Shown: positions 18,522 through 28,957, numbered from the stretch's first letter. The stretch: 64,000 nt of DNA from Shinella zoogloeoides (GCF_022682305.1 NZ_CP093528.1:378501-442500), one strand, 5' to 3'. The notes: generated from the sequence alone by a model not told the origin. Translations and numbers: made by a program.

Positions 18522-19994
18522 TTACGTTTCGTGCCAGGTGCGGCCGTCGCGCTCGATGAGGGCGATGGCCTGGCTCGGGCCCCAGGTGCCGGCGGTGTAG
18601 CCCTGCGCCTGCTGGCCTGTCGCTTCCCAGGCTTTCAGGATCGGGTCGACCCAGCGCCATGCGGCTTCCACTTCGTCGCGGCGCATGAAGAGCGTCTGGT
18701 TGTTGCGGATGACGTCGAGCAAAAGGCGCTCGTAGGCATCGGCATTACGCGCGTCGAAGGCCTCGGCAAAGCTCATGTCGAGCGAGACGTTGCGCAGGCG
18801 CATACCGCCTGGACCGGGGTCCTTGATCATCAGCGACTGCTTGACGCCCTCGTCCGGCTGCAGGCGGATGATGAGCTGGTTGGCTTCGATGCGGCCCGCC
18901 GAGGGATCGAAGATCGAATGCGGGATCGGCTTGAAGGTGATGACGATCTCCGACATGCGCGCGGCAAGGCGCTTGCCCGTGCGGATGTAGAAGGGCACGC
19001 CCGCCCAGCGCCAGTTGCCGATCTCGGCCTTGACGGCGACGAAGGTCTCCGTGTTGGAAACGCCGCCTTCCAGCTCTTCCAGGTAACCCTTGACCGGGCC
19101 GCCCGCAGAGGCGCCGGCGCGATACTGGCCGCGCACGGTGAGGCGCTCGACATTGTACTGGTCGATGGGCTTCAGGGCGCGCAGCACCTTCAGCTTCTCG
19201 TCGCGCACGGCCTCGGCGTCCATGGAGGAGGGCACTTCCATCGCCACGAGGCAGAGCAGCTGGAGGATATGGTTCTGCACCATGTCGCGCAGCGCGCCCG
19301 CCTTGTCGTAGTAGCCGGCGCGGCTTTCGAGGCCGACCGATTCGGCGACCGTGATCTGCACATGGTCGATATGGGCGGAGTTCCACAGCGGCTCGTAGAG
19401 CGCGTTGGCGAAGCGAAGCGCCATCAGGTTCTGCACCGTCTCCTTGCCGAGATAGTGGTCGATGCGGAAGATCTGCTCTTCGTGGAAGACCTTGCCGATC
19501 GTGTTGTTCAGCTCATTGGCGGAGGCAAGATCGCGGCCGATCGGCTTTTCGACGACGATGCGCGTCTGCTTGGTGATCATCTTGTGATCGCGGATCTTCT
19601 CCGAGATGTCGCCGAAGATGGCGGGGGCCACGGCGAGATAGAAGGCGCGCACGCGGTCCTTGCCCTCGTCCAGCAATTCCTTCAGCTTGTCCCAGCCCTG
19701 GTCGGACTTGGCGTCGACCGCCACATAGAACAGCCGGTCGCAGAAGGTCTTGACCTGCGCGTCGTCGAATTCCTCTGCCTTCAGGTGTTCCTTCAGCGCA
19801 TCGACCGCGAACTTGCGGTATTCCTCGTCCGTGAAGGCGGTGCGCGACGCGCCGATGATGCGCGTCGGGTCCGAAAGCTGGCCGGCGAGCTGCCGGTGGT
19901 AGAGGGCCGGAAGGAGCTTGCGTTCCGCAAGGTCGCCGGTTCCGCCGAAGACGACATAGTCGAAAGGCTCAACGGGAATGATCTGGCTGCTCAT
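18522..19994 (-). CDS. zwf: Glucose-6-phosphate 1-dehydrogenase Zwf
   Basis: Zwf oxidises glucose-6-phosphate to the lactone with NAD(P)+, opening the Entner-Doudoroff and oxidative pentose-phosphate routes. The 490-residue protein has the nucleotide-binding loop VVFGGTGDLAERKL near residue 14 and the substrate/catalytic signature RIDHYLGKE near residue 176. The start is the ATG at 19994. It is the first gene of zwf-pgl-edd. The AT-rich stretch just upstream (about 20020-20060) is the likely promoter, but I cannot fix its boxes. Confidence 0.96.
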   Translation of the reverse strand: MSSQIIPVEPFDYVVFGGTGDLAERKLLPALYHRQLAGQLSDPTRIIGASRTAFTDEEYRKFAVDALKEHLKAEEFDDAQVKTFCDRLFYVAVDAKSDQGWDKLKELLDEGKDRVRAFYLAVAPAIFGDISEKIRDHKMITKQTRIVVEKPIGRDLASANELNNTIGKVFHEEQIFRIDHYLGKETVQNLMALRFANALYEPLWNSAHIDHVQITVAESVGLESRAGYYDKAGALRDMVQNHILQLLCLVAMEVPSSMDAEAVRDEKLKVLRALKPIDQYNVERLTVRGQYRAGASAGGPVKGYLEELEGGVSNTETFVAVKAEIGNWRWAGVPFYIRTGKRLAARMSEIVITFKPIPHSIFDPSAGRIEANQLIIRLQPDEGVKQSLMIKDPGPGGMRLRNVSLDMSFAEAFDARNADAYERLLLDVIRNNQTLFMRRDEVEAAWRWVDPILKAWEATGQQAQGYTAGTWGPSQAIALIERDGRTWHET

Positions 19995-20090
19995 CGGATA
20001 TCTCGATCTCGTTCTGTTGCCGGGTGTTATAATCTAATCGATTTAAAAACACCAGCATGCAACGCAACAAAATCGGTTTTTCCGTGTCGG

Positions 20091-21374
20091 TCAGAGCCGG
20101 TCGCGCATCGCATACCATGTCATGGCGAGGAAGAGGAGCGGCGAGCGCAAGCGCGCACCACCCGGGAAGGCCGGGATTTTCAGGGCCTTCAACAGGTCGA
20201 GCTGACTGCTGCCGCCGGTCACCTCGTCCGCGTAGAGCTTGCCGCAATAATTCGACAGCATGACGCCGTGGCCGGAATAGCCGCCGATCGTTGTGATGCC
20301 GGGCAGGACCTCGCGCACATAGGGCTTGCGCGGCATGGTGATGCCGACGGAGCCGCCCCAGGCGTGGGTAAGCTCGATGCCCTTCAGTTCCGGATAGACT
20401 TCCTCGATCTGCCGGCGGATGGGCGGTGTCATGTCGTCGAGATTTTCGGAATAGGCCTCGCGCCCGCCGAAGAGCAGCCGGCCGTCGCGGGTCTTGCGGA
20501 AATAGCGCACGACGAACCGCGTGTCGGCGATGGCTTCGCCGCCGGGAATGACCGAGGGGAACTTGTCGAGCGGTACGGTCGCGCCGATGAAGGAGCGGAT
20601 CGGCATGACATGAGCCGCCGTCTTCGGTTCCAGGTCGCCGATATAGGCGTTGCAGGCGATCAGCGCCTTGTCGGCGCGGATGGTGCCCCTGGCGGTGGTG
20701 ATCACCGCCTTGCCGCCGGCCCGCTCGATCTTCAGGGCGGGGGTCTTCTCATGCAGGCTGGCGCCCGCTTCTTTCGCGGCGCGGGCGACGCCGACCAGCA
20801 GTTTCATCGGGTGGATATGGCCGGTGCCGGTGTCGCGCAGGCCGAAGAAGAAGCGCTTGGAGCCGACGCGCTCCTCTGTCTCGGCGCGGTCCATGTAGGT
20901 CATGTGCGGGTAGTTATAGCGCGTCGCGGCGATTTCGACGTGATCGCGAAAATCCTTCTCGAAGCTCGCCTTGTGGCTGACATTGAGCTGGCCGGGCACA
21001 TAATCGATATCGAGGTTCTGAGAGCTGGCGAAGTCGTGGATGTGGCGCTTGGCGTCCTCGGCCATGTCGAAGAGGGCCTTGGCGCGCTCGAAGCCGAACT
21101 CGGCTTCCATCTCCTCCGCCTCGGCGCGCTGGCCGGTGCCAAGCTGGCCGCCGTTGCGGCCCGATGCGCCGTCGCCGAAGCGATGCGCCTCGATGAGCGT
21201 GACGCGCACGCCTTTCCTCGCAAGATTGTAGGCGGCCTGCAGGCCGGTGAAGCCGCCGCCGACGATGGCGACGTCGGTCTCGACGGAGCCGTCGAGGGCC
21301 GCATATTCGGGGCGCTCGCCGACGCTTGCCTCATACCAGGAGACGCCGGGGGAAATCGGGCTTTGCCAGGGCAT
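20091..21374 (-). CDS. puuB: Gamma-glutamylputrescine oxidase-like FAD oxidoreductase
   Basis: PuuB-type enzymes oxidise gamma-glutamylputrescine to the aldehyde with FAD and oxygen in putrescine breakdown. The protein has an FAD-binding motif DVAIVGGGFTGLQAA near residue 37 and the DAO-family block GASGRNGGQLGTG near residue 68. The ATG at 21374 gives MPWQSPISPGVSWYEASVGE; a GTG three codons upstream is possible. It follows puuA with a 94-bp gap that contains a GC-rich hairpin (7-bp arms at 21402-21408 and 21420-21426). The pairing with a GlnA-like PuuA supports putrescine use over other DAO-family substrates. Confidence 0.8.
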   Translation of the reverse strand: MPWQSPISPGVSWYEASVGERPEYAALDGSVETDVAIVGGGFTGLQAAYNLARKGVRVTLIEAHRFGDGASGRNGGQLGTGQRAEAEEMEAEFGFERAKALFDMAEDAKRHIHDFASSQNLDIDYVPGQLNVSHKASFEKDFRDHVEIAATRYNYPHMTYMDRAETEERVGSKRFFFGLRDTGTGHIHPMKLLVGVARAAKEAGASLHEKTPALKIERAGGKAVITTARGTIRADKALIACNAYIGDLEPKTAAHVMPIRSFIGATVPLDKFPSVIPGGEAIADTRFVVRYFRKTRDGRLLFGGREAYSENLDDMTPPIRRQIEEVYPELKGIELTHAWGGSVGITMPRKPYVREVLPGITTIGGYSGHGVMLSNYCGKLYADEVTGGSSQLDLLKALKIPAFPGGARLRSPLLFLAMTWYAMRDRL

Positions 21375-21468
21375 TGCACACACTCATGTTCAAGAGGGTG
21401 CAGCGGCGCGCCGGGGCGCCGCCGCTCTCAGGGTCTGGTCTCTTCAGGCGGCCCGGACCGCCGGCCGC

Positions 21469-22908
21469 TCAGACGTTGAGCAGCAGGAACTCGCGTTCCC
21501 AGGGGCTGATCACCTGCATGAAGGTCTCGAACTCGCCCCGCTTGACGCCGGCATAAAGGCCGATGAACTCCGGGCTCAGCACGTCGGCCAGCGTGGGATC
21601 GGATTCGAGCAGCGACACGGCTTCCAGCAGGCCGCGCGGCAGGTCGATCGATCCCTCGTTGGCGGTGTCCTCCGTCGGCGCGGTCGGCTCGATCTGGTTC
21701 ATGATGCCGAGCAGGCCGCAGCCGAGTGAGGCCGCGAGCGCCAGATACGGATTGGCGTCCGAGCCGGGCAGGCGGTTCTCGACACGCCGCGCCGCGGCGT
21801 CCGACACCGGCACGCGGAAGGCCGTCGTGCGGTTGTCGTAGCCCCAGGCGTTGTTCACCGGGGCGGACATGTCGGGCGTCAGGCGGCGGTAGGAGTTCAC
21901 ATAGGGCGCCATCATCACGAGCGTCTTCGGTACATAGGCCTGCATGCCGCCGATGAAGTGGAAGAATTCCTTCGATGCCGATCCATCCGGATTGGAGAAG
22001 ACGTTCTTTCCGGTCCCGATCTCCACCACCGACTGGTGGATATGCATGGCGGAGCCCGCCTGTCCCTGCATGGGCTTGGCCATGAAGGTGGCGTAGATGC
22101 CGTGCTTCAGCGCCGCCTCGCGGATCGTGCGCTTGAACAGGAACACCTGGTCGGCAAGCTCGATGGGATCGCCGTGGCGCAGGTTGATCTCGAGCTGCGC
22201 CGGTCCCTCCTCGTGGATCAGGGTATCGATCTCGAGACCCTGCCGTTCGGAGAAGTGGTAGATGTCGTCGATCAGCTCGTCGAACTCGTTGATGCCGGCG
22301 ATGGAATAGCCCTGTCCGCCCTGGATGGCGCGGCCGGAGCGGCCCTTCGGCGGGTGCAGCGGATAGTCCGGGTCGTCATTGACGGCGACGAGATAGAATT
22401 CGATCTCGGGCGCGACGACCGGCTTCCAGCCGCGGTCGCTATACATCTTCACGACGTTCTTCAGCACGTTGCGCGGGGTATAGGGCACGTTCTCGCCGGT
22501 CGAGCCGACGATGTCGCAGATGACCTGCGCGGTCGGATCGGTTTCCCACGGCACGACGGAGAGCGTGGAAAGATCCGGCACGAGCTTGAGGTCGCTGTCG
22601 CGCGGCTCGTAGCGGAAATTGCCGGTCTCTTCCGGGTAATCGCCGGAAATCGTGTGGCGGTAGAGCGCGGAGGGCAGCGCCAGCGACGTGTTCGAGGTGA
22701 ATTTCGAAGACGGCATCATTTTCCCGCGCGGCACTCCGGCGAGGTCGGGCGTGATGCATTCTATGTCCTCGATGCCGCGGGCGCGAAGCCAGTCTGCGGC
22801 GTCCTTCCAGGTCTTTACCCCGCGCGGCACGCTGATGGCGGGAGGGATTTTCGTGGAGCGTGCGGCCTTTTCGATGGTGGGAGTAACGACTTTCTTTTTG
22901 GACGGCAT
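21469..22908 (-). CDS. puuA: Gamma-glutamylputrescine synthetase (glutamine synthetase family) PuuA
   Basis: A 479-residue glutamine-synthetase-fold protein. ATP- and metal-binding motifs are visible: VVAPEIEFYLV near residue 163, PAQLEINLRHGD near residue 235, HIHQSVVE near residue 290 and ENRLPGSDANPYLALAA near residue 382. The sequence differs from the housekeeping GlnA and has an N-terminal extension. Its link to a PuuB-type oxidase and, 10 kb away, a putrescine importer points to gamma-glutamylation of putrescine. The family also contains synthetases for ethanolamine and aromatic amines, so the amine substrate is inferred. Confidence 0.82.
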   Translation of the reverse strand: MPSKKKVVTPTIEKAARSTKIPPAISVPRGVKTWKDAADWLRARGIEDIECITPDLAGVPRGKMMPSSKFTSNTSLALPSALYRHTISGDYPEETGNFRYEPRDSDLKLVPDLSTLSVVPWETDPTAQVICDIVGSTGENVPYTPRNVLKNVVKMYSDRGWKPVVAPEIEFYLVAVNDDPDYPLHPPKGRSGRAIQGGQGYSIAGINEFDELIDDIYHFSERQGLEIDTLIHEEGPAQLEINLRHGDPIELADQVFLFKRTIREAALKHGIYATFMAKPMQGQAGSAMHIHQSVVEIGTGKNVFSNPDGSASKEFFHFIGGMQAYVPKTLVMMAPYVNSYRRLTPDMSAPVNNAWGYDNRTTAFRVPVSDAAARRVENRLPGSDANPYLALAASLGCGLLGIMNQIEPTAPTEDTANEGSIDLPRGLLEAVSLLESDPTLADVLSPEFIGLYAGVKRGEFETFMQVISPWEREFLLLNV

Positions 22909-23074
22909 GAGGCACCGGGTTTGGTTGACGATGTACCATCATAGCTGGTGTTTTAGCCTTTGCTAGCTCCCCCCGGGGGGTAGAAAGCGCGATTTTTCCG
23001 GGAATTTACGTGCGGCGTGGCAGTTGACTTTCACCCGTTATGGCCGAATGGAAGGCAAAACGGGGATCGAGTAC

Positions 23075-24256
23075 GTGGCGGAACGGCGGGACGTCGTCAT
23101 CATCGGAGCGGGCGCGGCGGGCATGATGTGCGCCATCGAGGCGGGGCGGCGCGGACGGCGCGTGCTCGTGCTCGACCTTGCCCGCGCGCCCGGCGAGAAG
23201 ATCCGCATCTCGGGCGGCGGCCGCTGCAACTTCACCAACATCCATGCCGGGCCGAAGAACTTCCTCTCGGCCAATCCGCATTTCTGCAAGTCGGCGCTCG
23301 CGCGCTATACGCCGCGCGACTTCCTCGATCTTGTCGAGCGCCACCGCATCCCCTGGCACGAGAAGACGCTGGGCCAGCTCTTCTGCGACAATTCGGCGAA
23401 GGACATCGTCGCCATGCTGCTGGCCGAGATGAAGGCCGTTGGCGCGGAACTGCGTCTTTCGATGCCCATCTCCGCCGTCGAGCATGACGGTGCATCCTTC
23501 CGGATCGTCACGGAAAACGGGACGGTCGAGGCCGCATCGCTGGTAATCGCGACCGGCGGCAAGTCGATCCCGAAAATGGGCGCGACCGGCTTTGCCTACC
23601 GCATCGCCGAGCAGTTTGGCCTGCCTGTTCTGGAAACCCGCGCCGGCCTCGTTCCCCTGATGCTGGATCCGGCGACGCTTGCCGCCCATGAGGGCCTGCC
23701 GGGCGTTGCCGTCGAGGTGATCGCCCGCCACGGCAAGACGGAATTCCGTGAGGCTGCGCTGTTCACCCATCGCGGCCTCAGCGGCCCTGCCATCCTGCAG
23801 ATTTCGTCCTATTGGCGAGAAGGCGAGGAGATCGCTCTCGCCATCTGCCCCGATGTCGATTTTACGGCCGTGATCGCCGCCGCGCGGCGACAGAACGGGC
23901 GACAGGCCGTGCAGACGGTACTGGCCGAGCATATGCCGAGGAAGCTCGCGCAGCTCTTCGTCACGGAACTGGGCATCGACGGGCCGCTGGCCGAACAGCC
24001 CGGCAAGCGCATCGACGCGCTGCTCCAGCGTCTCAAGGCCTGGCGCCTGCGCCCGCCCGGCTCGGAAGGATATCGCACGGCGGAAGTCACCCTCGGCGGC
24101 GTCGACACGGGCGCGCTCGATTCCCGCAGCATGGCGGCTAAGGCCGTGCCGGGCCTCTATTTCATCGGCGAGGCGGTGGATGTGACAGGCTGGCTCGGTG
24201 GCTACAATTTCCAGTGGGCCTGGGCCTCTGGCCACGCGGCGGGGCAGGAAGCCTGA
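23075..24256 (+). CDS. BaiN/HI0933-family flavoprotein
   Basis: A 393-residue NAD(P)/FAD-dependent oxidoreductase. The N-terminus is the FAD-binding fold (RDVVIIGAGAAGMMCAIEAG) followed by the family signature GEKIRISGGGRCNFTN near residue 46. The C-terminal GLYFIGEAVDVTGWLGGYNF is also diagnostic. The GTG at 23075 is chosen because GGGGA precedes it and it gives the compact family N-terminus; a TTG at 23024 and an ATG at 23048 open the same frame. The physiological substrate is not established for most members. It is divergent from puuA, without a clear pathway link. Confidence 0.85.
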   Translation: MAERRDVVIIGAGAAGMMCAIEAGRRGRRVLVLDLARAPGEKIRISGGGRCNFTNIHAGPKNFLSANPHFCKSALARYTPRDFLDLVERHRIPWHEKTLGQLFCDNSAKDIVAMLLAEMKAVGAELRLSMPISAVEHDGASFRIVTENGTVEAASLVIATGGKSIPKMGATGFAYRIAEQFGLPVLETRAGLVPLMLDPATLAAHEGLPGVAVEVIARHGKTEFREAALFTHRGLSGPAILQISSYWREGEEIALAICPDVDFTAVIAAARRQNGRQAVQTVLAEHMPRKLAQLFVTELGIDGPLAEQPGKRIDALLQRLKAWRLRPPGSEGYRTAEVTLGGVDTGALDSRSMAAKAVPGLYFIGEAVDVTGWLGGYNFQWAWASGHAAGQEA

Positions 24257-24347
24257 GATTCGCCCCGGCCTTTACCGTCCTTTAACATCTTGCGGCGGAT
24301 GCTCGGGACATGTCGGCGTTTTCCGTCCCTGCGGGGAGGGGAGCAAC

Positions 24348-24548
24348 ATGATGTGGGCCGGCTGGCCGGATCATCCGGGTTACCTGTTTCGCGTAACGGA
24401 GTATCGCCGCATGCCTCAAGGAAACCGCCCTGCCCGCGCCATAGCCATCGCCGCCGTCGAGGAAAGCCGCCGCCGCTTGTTCGCCATAAGCGTCAATTGC
24501 GCGCTCGCCGCCAGCCTCGCCGCGCTTCTCGCCTTTCTCGCGTCCTGA
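24348..24548 (+). CDS. Small hypothetical membrane protein
   Basis: A 66-residue frame begins at ATG 24348 with GGGGAGGGG six bases upstream. The C-terminal end is hydrophobic (VNCALAASLAALLAFLAS), enough for one membrane segment. A shorter version from ATG 24411 (45 residues) is also possible. I do not recognise a family. The good ribosome binding site is the main support. Confidence 0.35.
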   Translation: MMWAGWPDHPGYLFRVTEYRRMPQGNRPARAIAIAAVEESRRRLFAISVNCALAASLAALLAFLAS

Positions 24549-24786
24549 CGCCGCCGATAGTCATAAATCGGTTTAAGCGGTGATGGAATTTTAAAGATTG
24601 CCGCCGAATATCGCCCGATAGGGTTCCGGATGCCGCGTCGTCCCGAAGGATGGCGTGCGGCTGGCAATGATTGCTCCCCCGGATGCGCGGCATTGCAGCC
24701 GCATGAAAGTCGGTAATCCGGCGTCCGAATCCTGGGGAGGCCCGCAAAGGGCAGGGGTGGAGCACGCCGACAACGGATGTCCCGCC

Positions 24787-27309
24787 ATGTTCATCGATAA
24801 GATTCTCGCCCGGTTCAAGATCCAGACCAAGGTTCTGGTCTTCATCCTGCCGTTCGTTCTCAGCATTTGCGCCGTCGGCTTCACCGGGCTTTATGCGTCC
24901 GGTCTGCTGCAGGGCCGCATGGAGATTTCCAACAGCGTCCTCCAGTCGCTGAGCGGCTTCAAGGATGTCTATGCGGGCATGAACCGCTTCCTGCAGGATA
25001 CGACGGAGGCCAATCGCGATGCCGTCCACGAGCGCCTGACGGCGCAGGGCGAGGTTCTGCGGGCCACGATGGATAGCCTGGCGCCTGATGCCGACCGGTC
25101 CAAGCTGGTCGATGCCGAAGCGCAGACCAAGGATATCCAGGCGCGCATGGACGGTCTCTGGACGCTCTATGTGAACGAAGTCGGCCTGCACGAGACCATG
25201 ACGAAGAACCTCAACACGCTCTCCAGCGAGCAGGTGAAGATTCTCGACGAGGCGACGAAGCTCCAGCGCTCGGTGCGCCAGAACGAGAACGCCGCGAAGA
25301 TCATGCTGCGCGAGGCCGAGCGCCTGACCAATGCCAGCAAGTTCTTCGGCGATTTCCTCTCCGAATTCAGCCGGGGCGCGACGCCCGAGGAGCAGTTGAA
25401 GGTTGTCCGCGAGCGCTACCCGCTCTTCAGCAAGACCGAGCGCTCGATCTCGATGATCCTGCCGAAGAACCAGACGGTCGTGCTGATCACCATCCGCAAC
25501 ACGATCGACGAACTCGGCGCGCTGCTCAAGTCGACCGATCCGGCGAGCGTCACCGTGCCGGAAATCGCCCGCCGTGTGAACCGCTTCCGTCAGGTTACCA
25601 TCCAGCTTCAGGGCGCCGCCGCCGCGAAGATGCGCGAGGCGACCCGCATCTTCAACGAACTCGACACGCCGATCATCAAGTCGGAGGCCGTTCTCGGCTC
25701 CACGCGCAAGCTCGTCTCCTCCATCGACGATATCGAGGTCGCCGCCGCGCGCTTCCTCGGCGAGACCTCGCCGGAGAACCGCGTCAAGCTCACCGGCAAT
25801 CTCGCCATCATGCGCATCGACATGAACGGTCTGCGCGGCGCGGCCAGCGACCAGCCGTTCTTCGCCGCCGTGGACGAGACGCTGCCGAAGCTGCTGGAGC
25901 GCATCGAGGCCGACAGCGCCGAGCTCGTGAAGATCAGCACCGAGCGCGCCGCCCAGTTCGAGGCCGCCGGTCAGTCGATCGATACGATCTGGAACCTGCT
26001 CAGCCAGTTCGCCGAGGAGCAGAAGACCAGCGCCGGCACCGAGCGCGAGAAGGCCAACCAGGTCTCTGTTCTCGCGACCGTCGCGGGTGCGGCCATCGCC
26101 GTCCTCGCCGGCATCGCCCTCGTGCTGACGCTGAAGGGGCCGATCGGCCAGATCACCGGCGCGATGCGCCGGCTGGCGGACGGCTTCCTCGACACCGGTA
26201 TTTCCGGCGAAGGCCGCGCCGATGAGATCGGCGACATGGCCCGCGCCCTCGGTGTCTTCAAGGAAAATGCCCTGTCGAAGATCCGCATCGAGGAGGAAAG
26301 CGAACAGCAGCGCGCGGCGGCGGAAGCCGAGCGCGCCCGCAACGACGCCGAGAAGCAGTCCCTCGACCGCGACATCGACTTCGCCGTAAACGCGCTCGCC
26401 GCCGGTCTTGGCCGTCTTGCGCAGGGCGACCTGTCGCGCCAGATCGACACGCCCTTCACCGGCCGCCTAGAACAGCTTCGCCGGGACTTCAACGTCTCGC
26501 TGGAGCGCCTGCACGACACGCTCGGCCAGATCCGCACCAATGCGATGTCGATCCAGCGCAGCGGCTCGGATATGTTGCAATCGGCCGATGCGCTTTCCAA
26601 GCGTACCGAGGCACAGGCCTCCTCGCTGGAGGAGACCGCCGCCGCCGTCGAGCAGATCACGGTCACGGTTCGCTCCTCCGCCGAGCGGGCGCACGAGGCG
26701 AATGTGGTCGTCGGCACGACGAAGCGCAGCGCCGACAGTTCCGCCGCGGTCGTCAACAACGCGATTGCCGCCATGGGCCGCATCGAGGGAGCTTCGCGCC
26801 AGATCGAGCAGATCATCGAGGTGATCGACGATATCGCCTTCCAGACGAACCTGCTCGCCCTCAATGCCGGCATCGAGGCAGCCCGTGCCGGCGACGCCGG
26901 CAAGGGCTTCGCGGTGGTGGCGCAGGAGGTGCGCGAGCTTGCCCAACGCTCGGCGCAGGCGGCAAAGGAGATCAAGGGCCTCATCGAGAAATCGACGAAC
27001 GAGGTCAGCGCCGGTTCGCATCTGGTGCAGGAGACGGGCGCTGTGCTCGCTTCGATCAGCGAGCAGATCGTCACCGTCAGCCAGCATGTGGACATGATGG
27101 CGACGGCGAGCCGCGACCAGGCGGCGGCGCTGCAGGAGGTCAATGGCTCCGTCAACCAGATGGACCAGATGACCCAGCAGAACGCCTCGATGGTGGACCT
27201 GACGACGGCCGCTAGCCGCAAGCTCGCGGGCGACGCCGATACGCTGATGATGCTGGTCGAACAGTTCCGCCTCGAAGCGGACGACCAGGGCCTTAACCGC
27301 GCGGCCTGA
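24787..27309 (+). CDS. Methyl-accepting chemotaxis protein
   Basis: A transmembrane chemoreceptor of 840 residues. A first membrane segment lies near residues 15-37, then a long, largely helical periplasmic sensor region to about 425, a second membrane segment near 430-450 ([20 protein letters not shown]), a HAMP region and the cytoplasmic signalling helix pair. The hairpin tip ([20 protein letters not shown]) near residue 685 is nearly invariant in the family. The ATG at 24787 is chosen from the typical N-terminus [16 protein letters not shown]; its ribosome binding site is weak. No CheR-binding pentapeptide is seen at the C-terminus. The ligand is unknown. Confidence 0.92.
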   Translation: MFIDKILARFKIQTKVLVFILPFVLSICAVGFTGLYASGLLQGRMEISNSVLQSLSGFKDVYAGMNRFLQDTTEANRDAVHERLTAQGEVLRATMDSLAPDADRSKLVDAEAQTKDIQARMDGLWTLYVNEVGLHETMTKNLNTLSSEQVKILDEATKLQRSVRQNENAAKIMLREAERLTNASKFFGDFLSEFSRGATPEEQLKVVRERYPLFSKTERSISMILPKNQTVVLITIRNTIDELGALLKSTDPASVTVPEIARRVNRFRQVTIQLQGAAAAKMREATRIFNELDTPIIKSEAVLGSTRKLVSSIDDIEVAAARFLGETSPENRVKLTGNLAIMRIDMNGLRGAASDQPFFAAVDETLPKLLERIEADSAELVKISTERAAQFEAAGQSIDTIWNLLSQFAEEQKTSAGTEREKANQVSVLATVAGAAIAVLAGIALVLTLKGPIGQITGAMRRLADGFLDTGISGEGRADEIGDMARALGVFKENALSKIRIEEESEQQRAAAEAERARNDAEKQSLDRDIDFAVNALAAGLGRLAQGDLSRQIDTPFTGRLEQLRRDFNVSLERLHDTLGQIRTNAMSIQRSGSDMLQSADALSKRTEAQASSLEETAAAVEQITVTVRSSAERAHEANVVVGTTKRSADSSAAVVNNAIAAMGRIEGASRQIEQIIEVIDDIAFQTNLLALNAGIEAARAGDAGKGFAVVAQEVRELAQRSAQAAKEIKGLIEKSTNEVSAGSHLVQETGAVLASISEQIVTVSQHVDMMATASRDQAAALQEVNGSVNQMDQMTQQNASMVDLTTAASRKLAGDADTLMMLVEQFRLEADDQGLNRAA

Positions 27310-27389
27310 TTTCCGCGTCTGCGATGAAACGACAGCCCCCGGTGCGCGGAAAACGCGCCGGGGGTTTTGCGTGACCGGCGATATCCCGG

Positions 27390-27842
27390 TCACAGCCGGA
27401 TCGCGGTCTCCTCCTTCGCCGTGCGGATGACCACCATGGTGAAGAACCGCGCGACATTGTGCTCGTCGCTGAACAGCCTGTCGCAGAGGGCGACATATTC
27501 CTCCATGTCGTGCAGGCGCAGCATCAGGATGACGTCCGTCTCGCCCGTGACGGCATAGGCCTGCGCGACGGCATCCTCCGCGACGGCGACGTCCAGGAAG
27601 CGGCGCATATGCTGCTCGCCATGCAGCTTCAACTCCACCGTGACGATGGCCTTGATCATGCGGCCGGCCCTGGCCGGGTTCAGGATCGCGACGATGCGGT
27701 CGATCACGCCCGACTTGCGCAGCCGTTGCGTGCGGCGCAGGCAACTGGAGGGTGACAGTCCAACCTCGTCCGCCATGTCGACATTGGTGCGCGATGCATC
27801 GCGCTGCAGGAGGTTCAGCAGTTTCCGGTCGATCCGATCCAT
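27390..27842 (-). CDS. Lrp/AsnC-family transcriptional regulator
   Basis: A 150-residue regulator with an N-terminal helix-turn-helix (DRIDRKLLNLLQRDASRTN, then LSPSSCLRRTQRLRKSG) and a C-terminal RAM ligand-binding domain (AVTGETDVILMLRLHD). A longer open frame begins at 27890, but ATG 27842 gives the canonical start MDRIDRKLL. It is divergent from a Gate-domain transporter gene, and phased TGCAAT elements lie between the two. It probably controls that gene in response to an amino acid; the ligand is unknown. Confidence 0.88.
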   Translation of the reverse strand: MDRIDRKLLNLLQRDASRTNVDMADEVGLSPSSCLRRTQRLRKSGVIDRIVAILNPARAGRMIKAIVTVELKLHGEQHMRRFLDVAVAEDAVAQAYAVTGETDVILMLRLHDMEEYVALCDRLFSDEHNVARFFTMVVIRTAKEETAIRL

Positions 27843-27871
27843 GCCGGCAGCATAGGCGCCTTCGCCATCTT

Positions 27872-27898
27872 TGCAATAAAATTGCACCATCCTGCAAT
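27872..27898. promoter_or_regulatory. Candidate Lrp-type operator
   Basis: A perfect dyad TGCAAT-AAA-ATTGCA spans 27872-27886, followed by a third TGCAAT at 27893-27898. The two direct TGCAAT copies are 21 bp apart, two helical turns, which suits the multimeric binding of Lrp/AsnC proteins. The site lies between the divergent lrp-like and Gate-domain genes. Confidence 0.6.
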
Positions 27899-27960
27899 CT
27901 TTGACCGAAACTGCGAAGCGGCCCGGGTTAGGAAAATCCAGCCAACGGAAGGAGCCTCAG

Positions 27961-28935
27961 ATGCCGTTCTTCGCCACAGCCCTGCAGAAGACCAAGGAAA
28001 CCCTCGATGTCTACTGGGTGCTTGTCCGCATCACCGTCCCTATCGCGCTGGCGACGGAGTTTTTGGCGCGCATGGGCGTGATCAAGGCTATGACGCCTGT
28101 TTTCGCGCCGGTCATGAATCTCGTCGGGCTTCCCCCGGAGCTGGGGCTGGCCTGGCTGACGGGCATGCTCATCGGGATCTGGGGCGCCGTGCCGCTCCTC
28201 TTCACGCTCGTTCCCGTCTCTTCGCTCAGCGTGGCGGACGTCACGATCTTCTCGGCGCTCATCCTGTTCGGGCACGCCCTGCCCATCGAGCAGAAGATCA
28301 TCCAGCAGGCGGGCCCGGGCATTGTCGTCTCGACCGCGCTGCGCTTTGCCGGCGGCCTGCTTTTCGCCTTCCTGCTGCACCAGGTCTTTTCGGCCACGGG
28401 CTGGCTGTCCGCGCCGGTCGCTCCCGCCTGGATCCCGATCAGCGCGACGCCCGACTGGCTGGAGTATCTACGGGGCCTTGCGGAAACCATGCTCTGGATG
28501 CTCGTCATCCTCGTCGTCCTGTCCTGGGGCCTCGAAATCCTCAAGGTGACGGGCGTGCTGGCCCTCCTGATGAAAGCCCTGTCGCCGGTGCTGCGGCTGG
28601 CCGGCATCCGGGGCGAGGCGGAGCATCTCACCGCCGTCGGCCTGTTCCTCGGCATCTCCTATGGCGCGGGCCTGCTGATCCGCGAGGCGCAATCGGGCGC
28701 GGTGTCGCCGCGGCAGATCTTCCTGTCCTGCGTCTTCATGGGCTTCGCGCATAGCGTGATCGAGGACACGCTGATCGTGCTCGCTCTCGGCGCGGACATC
28801 TACAGCGTGCTTGTCGCGCGGGTCGTCTTCGCCGTGGCCGCGACGGCCGTCATCGCGGCTGTGCTGGCCAACCTCTCGGACCGCACGTTCTTCACGCGCA
28901 TGTTCCGGTCGAACGTCATCAAGGTGGAAGGCTGA
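27961..28935 (+). CDS. Nucleoside-recognition (Gate) domain membrane protein
   Basis: A 324-residue integral membrane protein with about eight hydrophobic segments and the repeated Gate/nucleoside-recognition architecture. The ATG at 27961 has GGAAGGA at good distance, so the longer frame from 27901 is rejected. Gate-domain proteins are found in nucleoside and other transporters and in the spore proteins SpmA/SpmB. The actual substrate is not known. Its divergent Lrp-type regulator hints at an amino acid or related compound. A strong hairpin terminator follows at 28958. Confidence 0.8.
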   Translation: MPFFATALQKTKETLDVYWVLVRITVPIALATEFLARMGVIKAMTPVFAPVMNLVGLPPELGLAWLTGMLIGIWGAVPLLFTLVPVSSLSVADVTIFSALILFGHALPIEQKIIQQAGPGIVVSTALRFAGGLLFAFLLHQVFSATGWLSAPVAPAWIPISATPDWLEYLRGLAETMLWMLVILVVLSWGLEILKVTGVLALLMKALSPVLRLAGIRGEAEHLTAVGLFLGISYGAGLLIREAQSGAVSPRQIFLSCVFMGFAHSVIEDTLIVLALGADIYSVLVARVVFAVAATAVIAAVLANLSDRTFFTRMFRSNVIKVEG

Positions 28936-28957
28936 CGCGCGGAAAATCCGCCGAACG

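Noticed and set aside
17940..21479. 1179-codon open frame on the plus strand opposite pgl, zwf and puuB
   Set aside because: It runs through three real minus-strand genes and their gaps. Its composition (Arg/Ala/Gly/Asp/His-rich, no domain) is typical of a GC-bias shadow.
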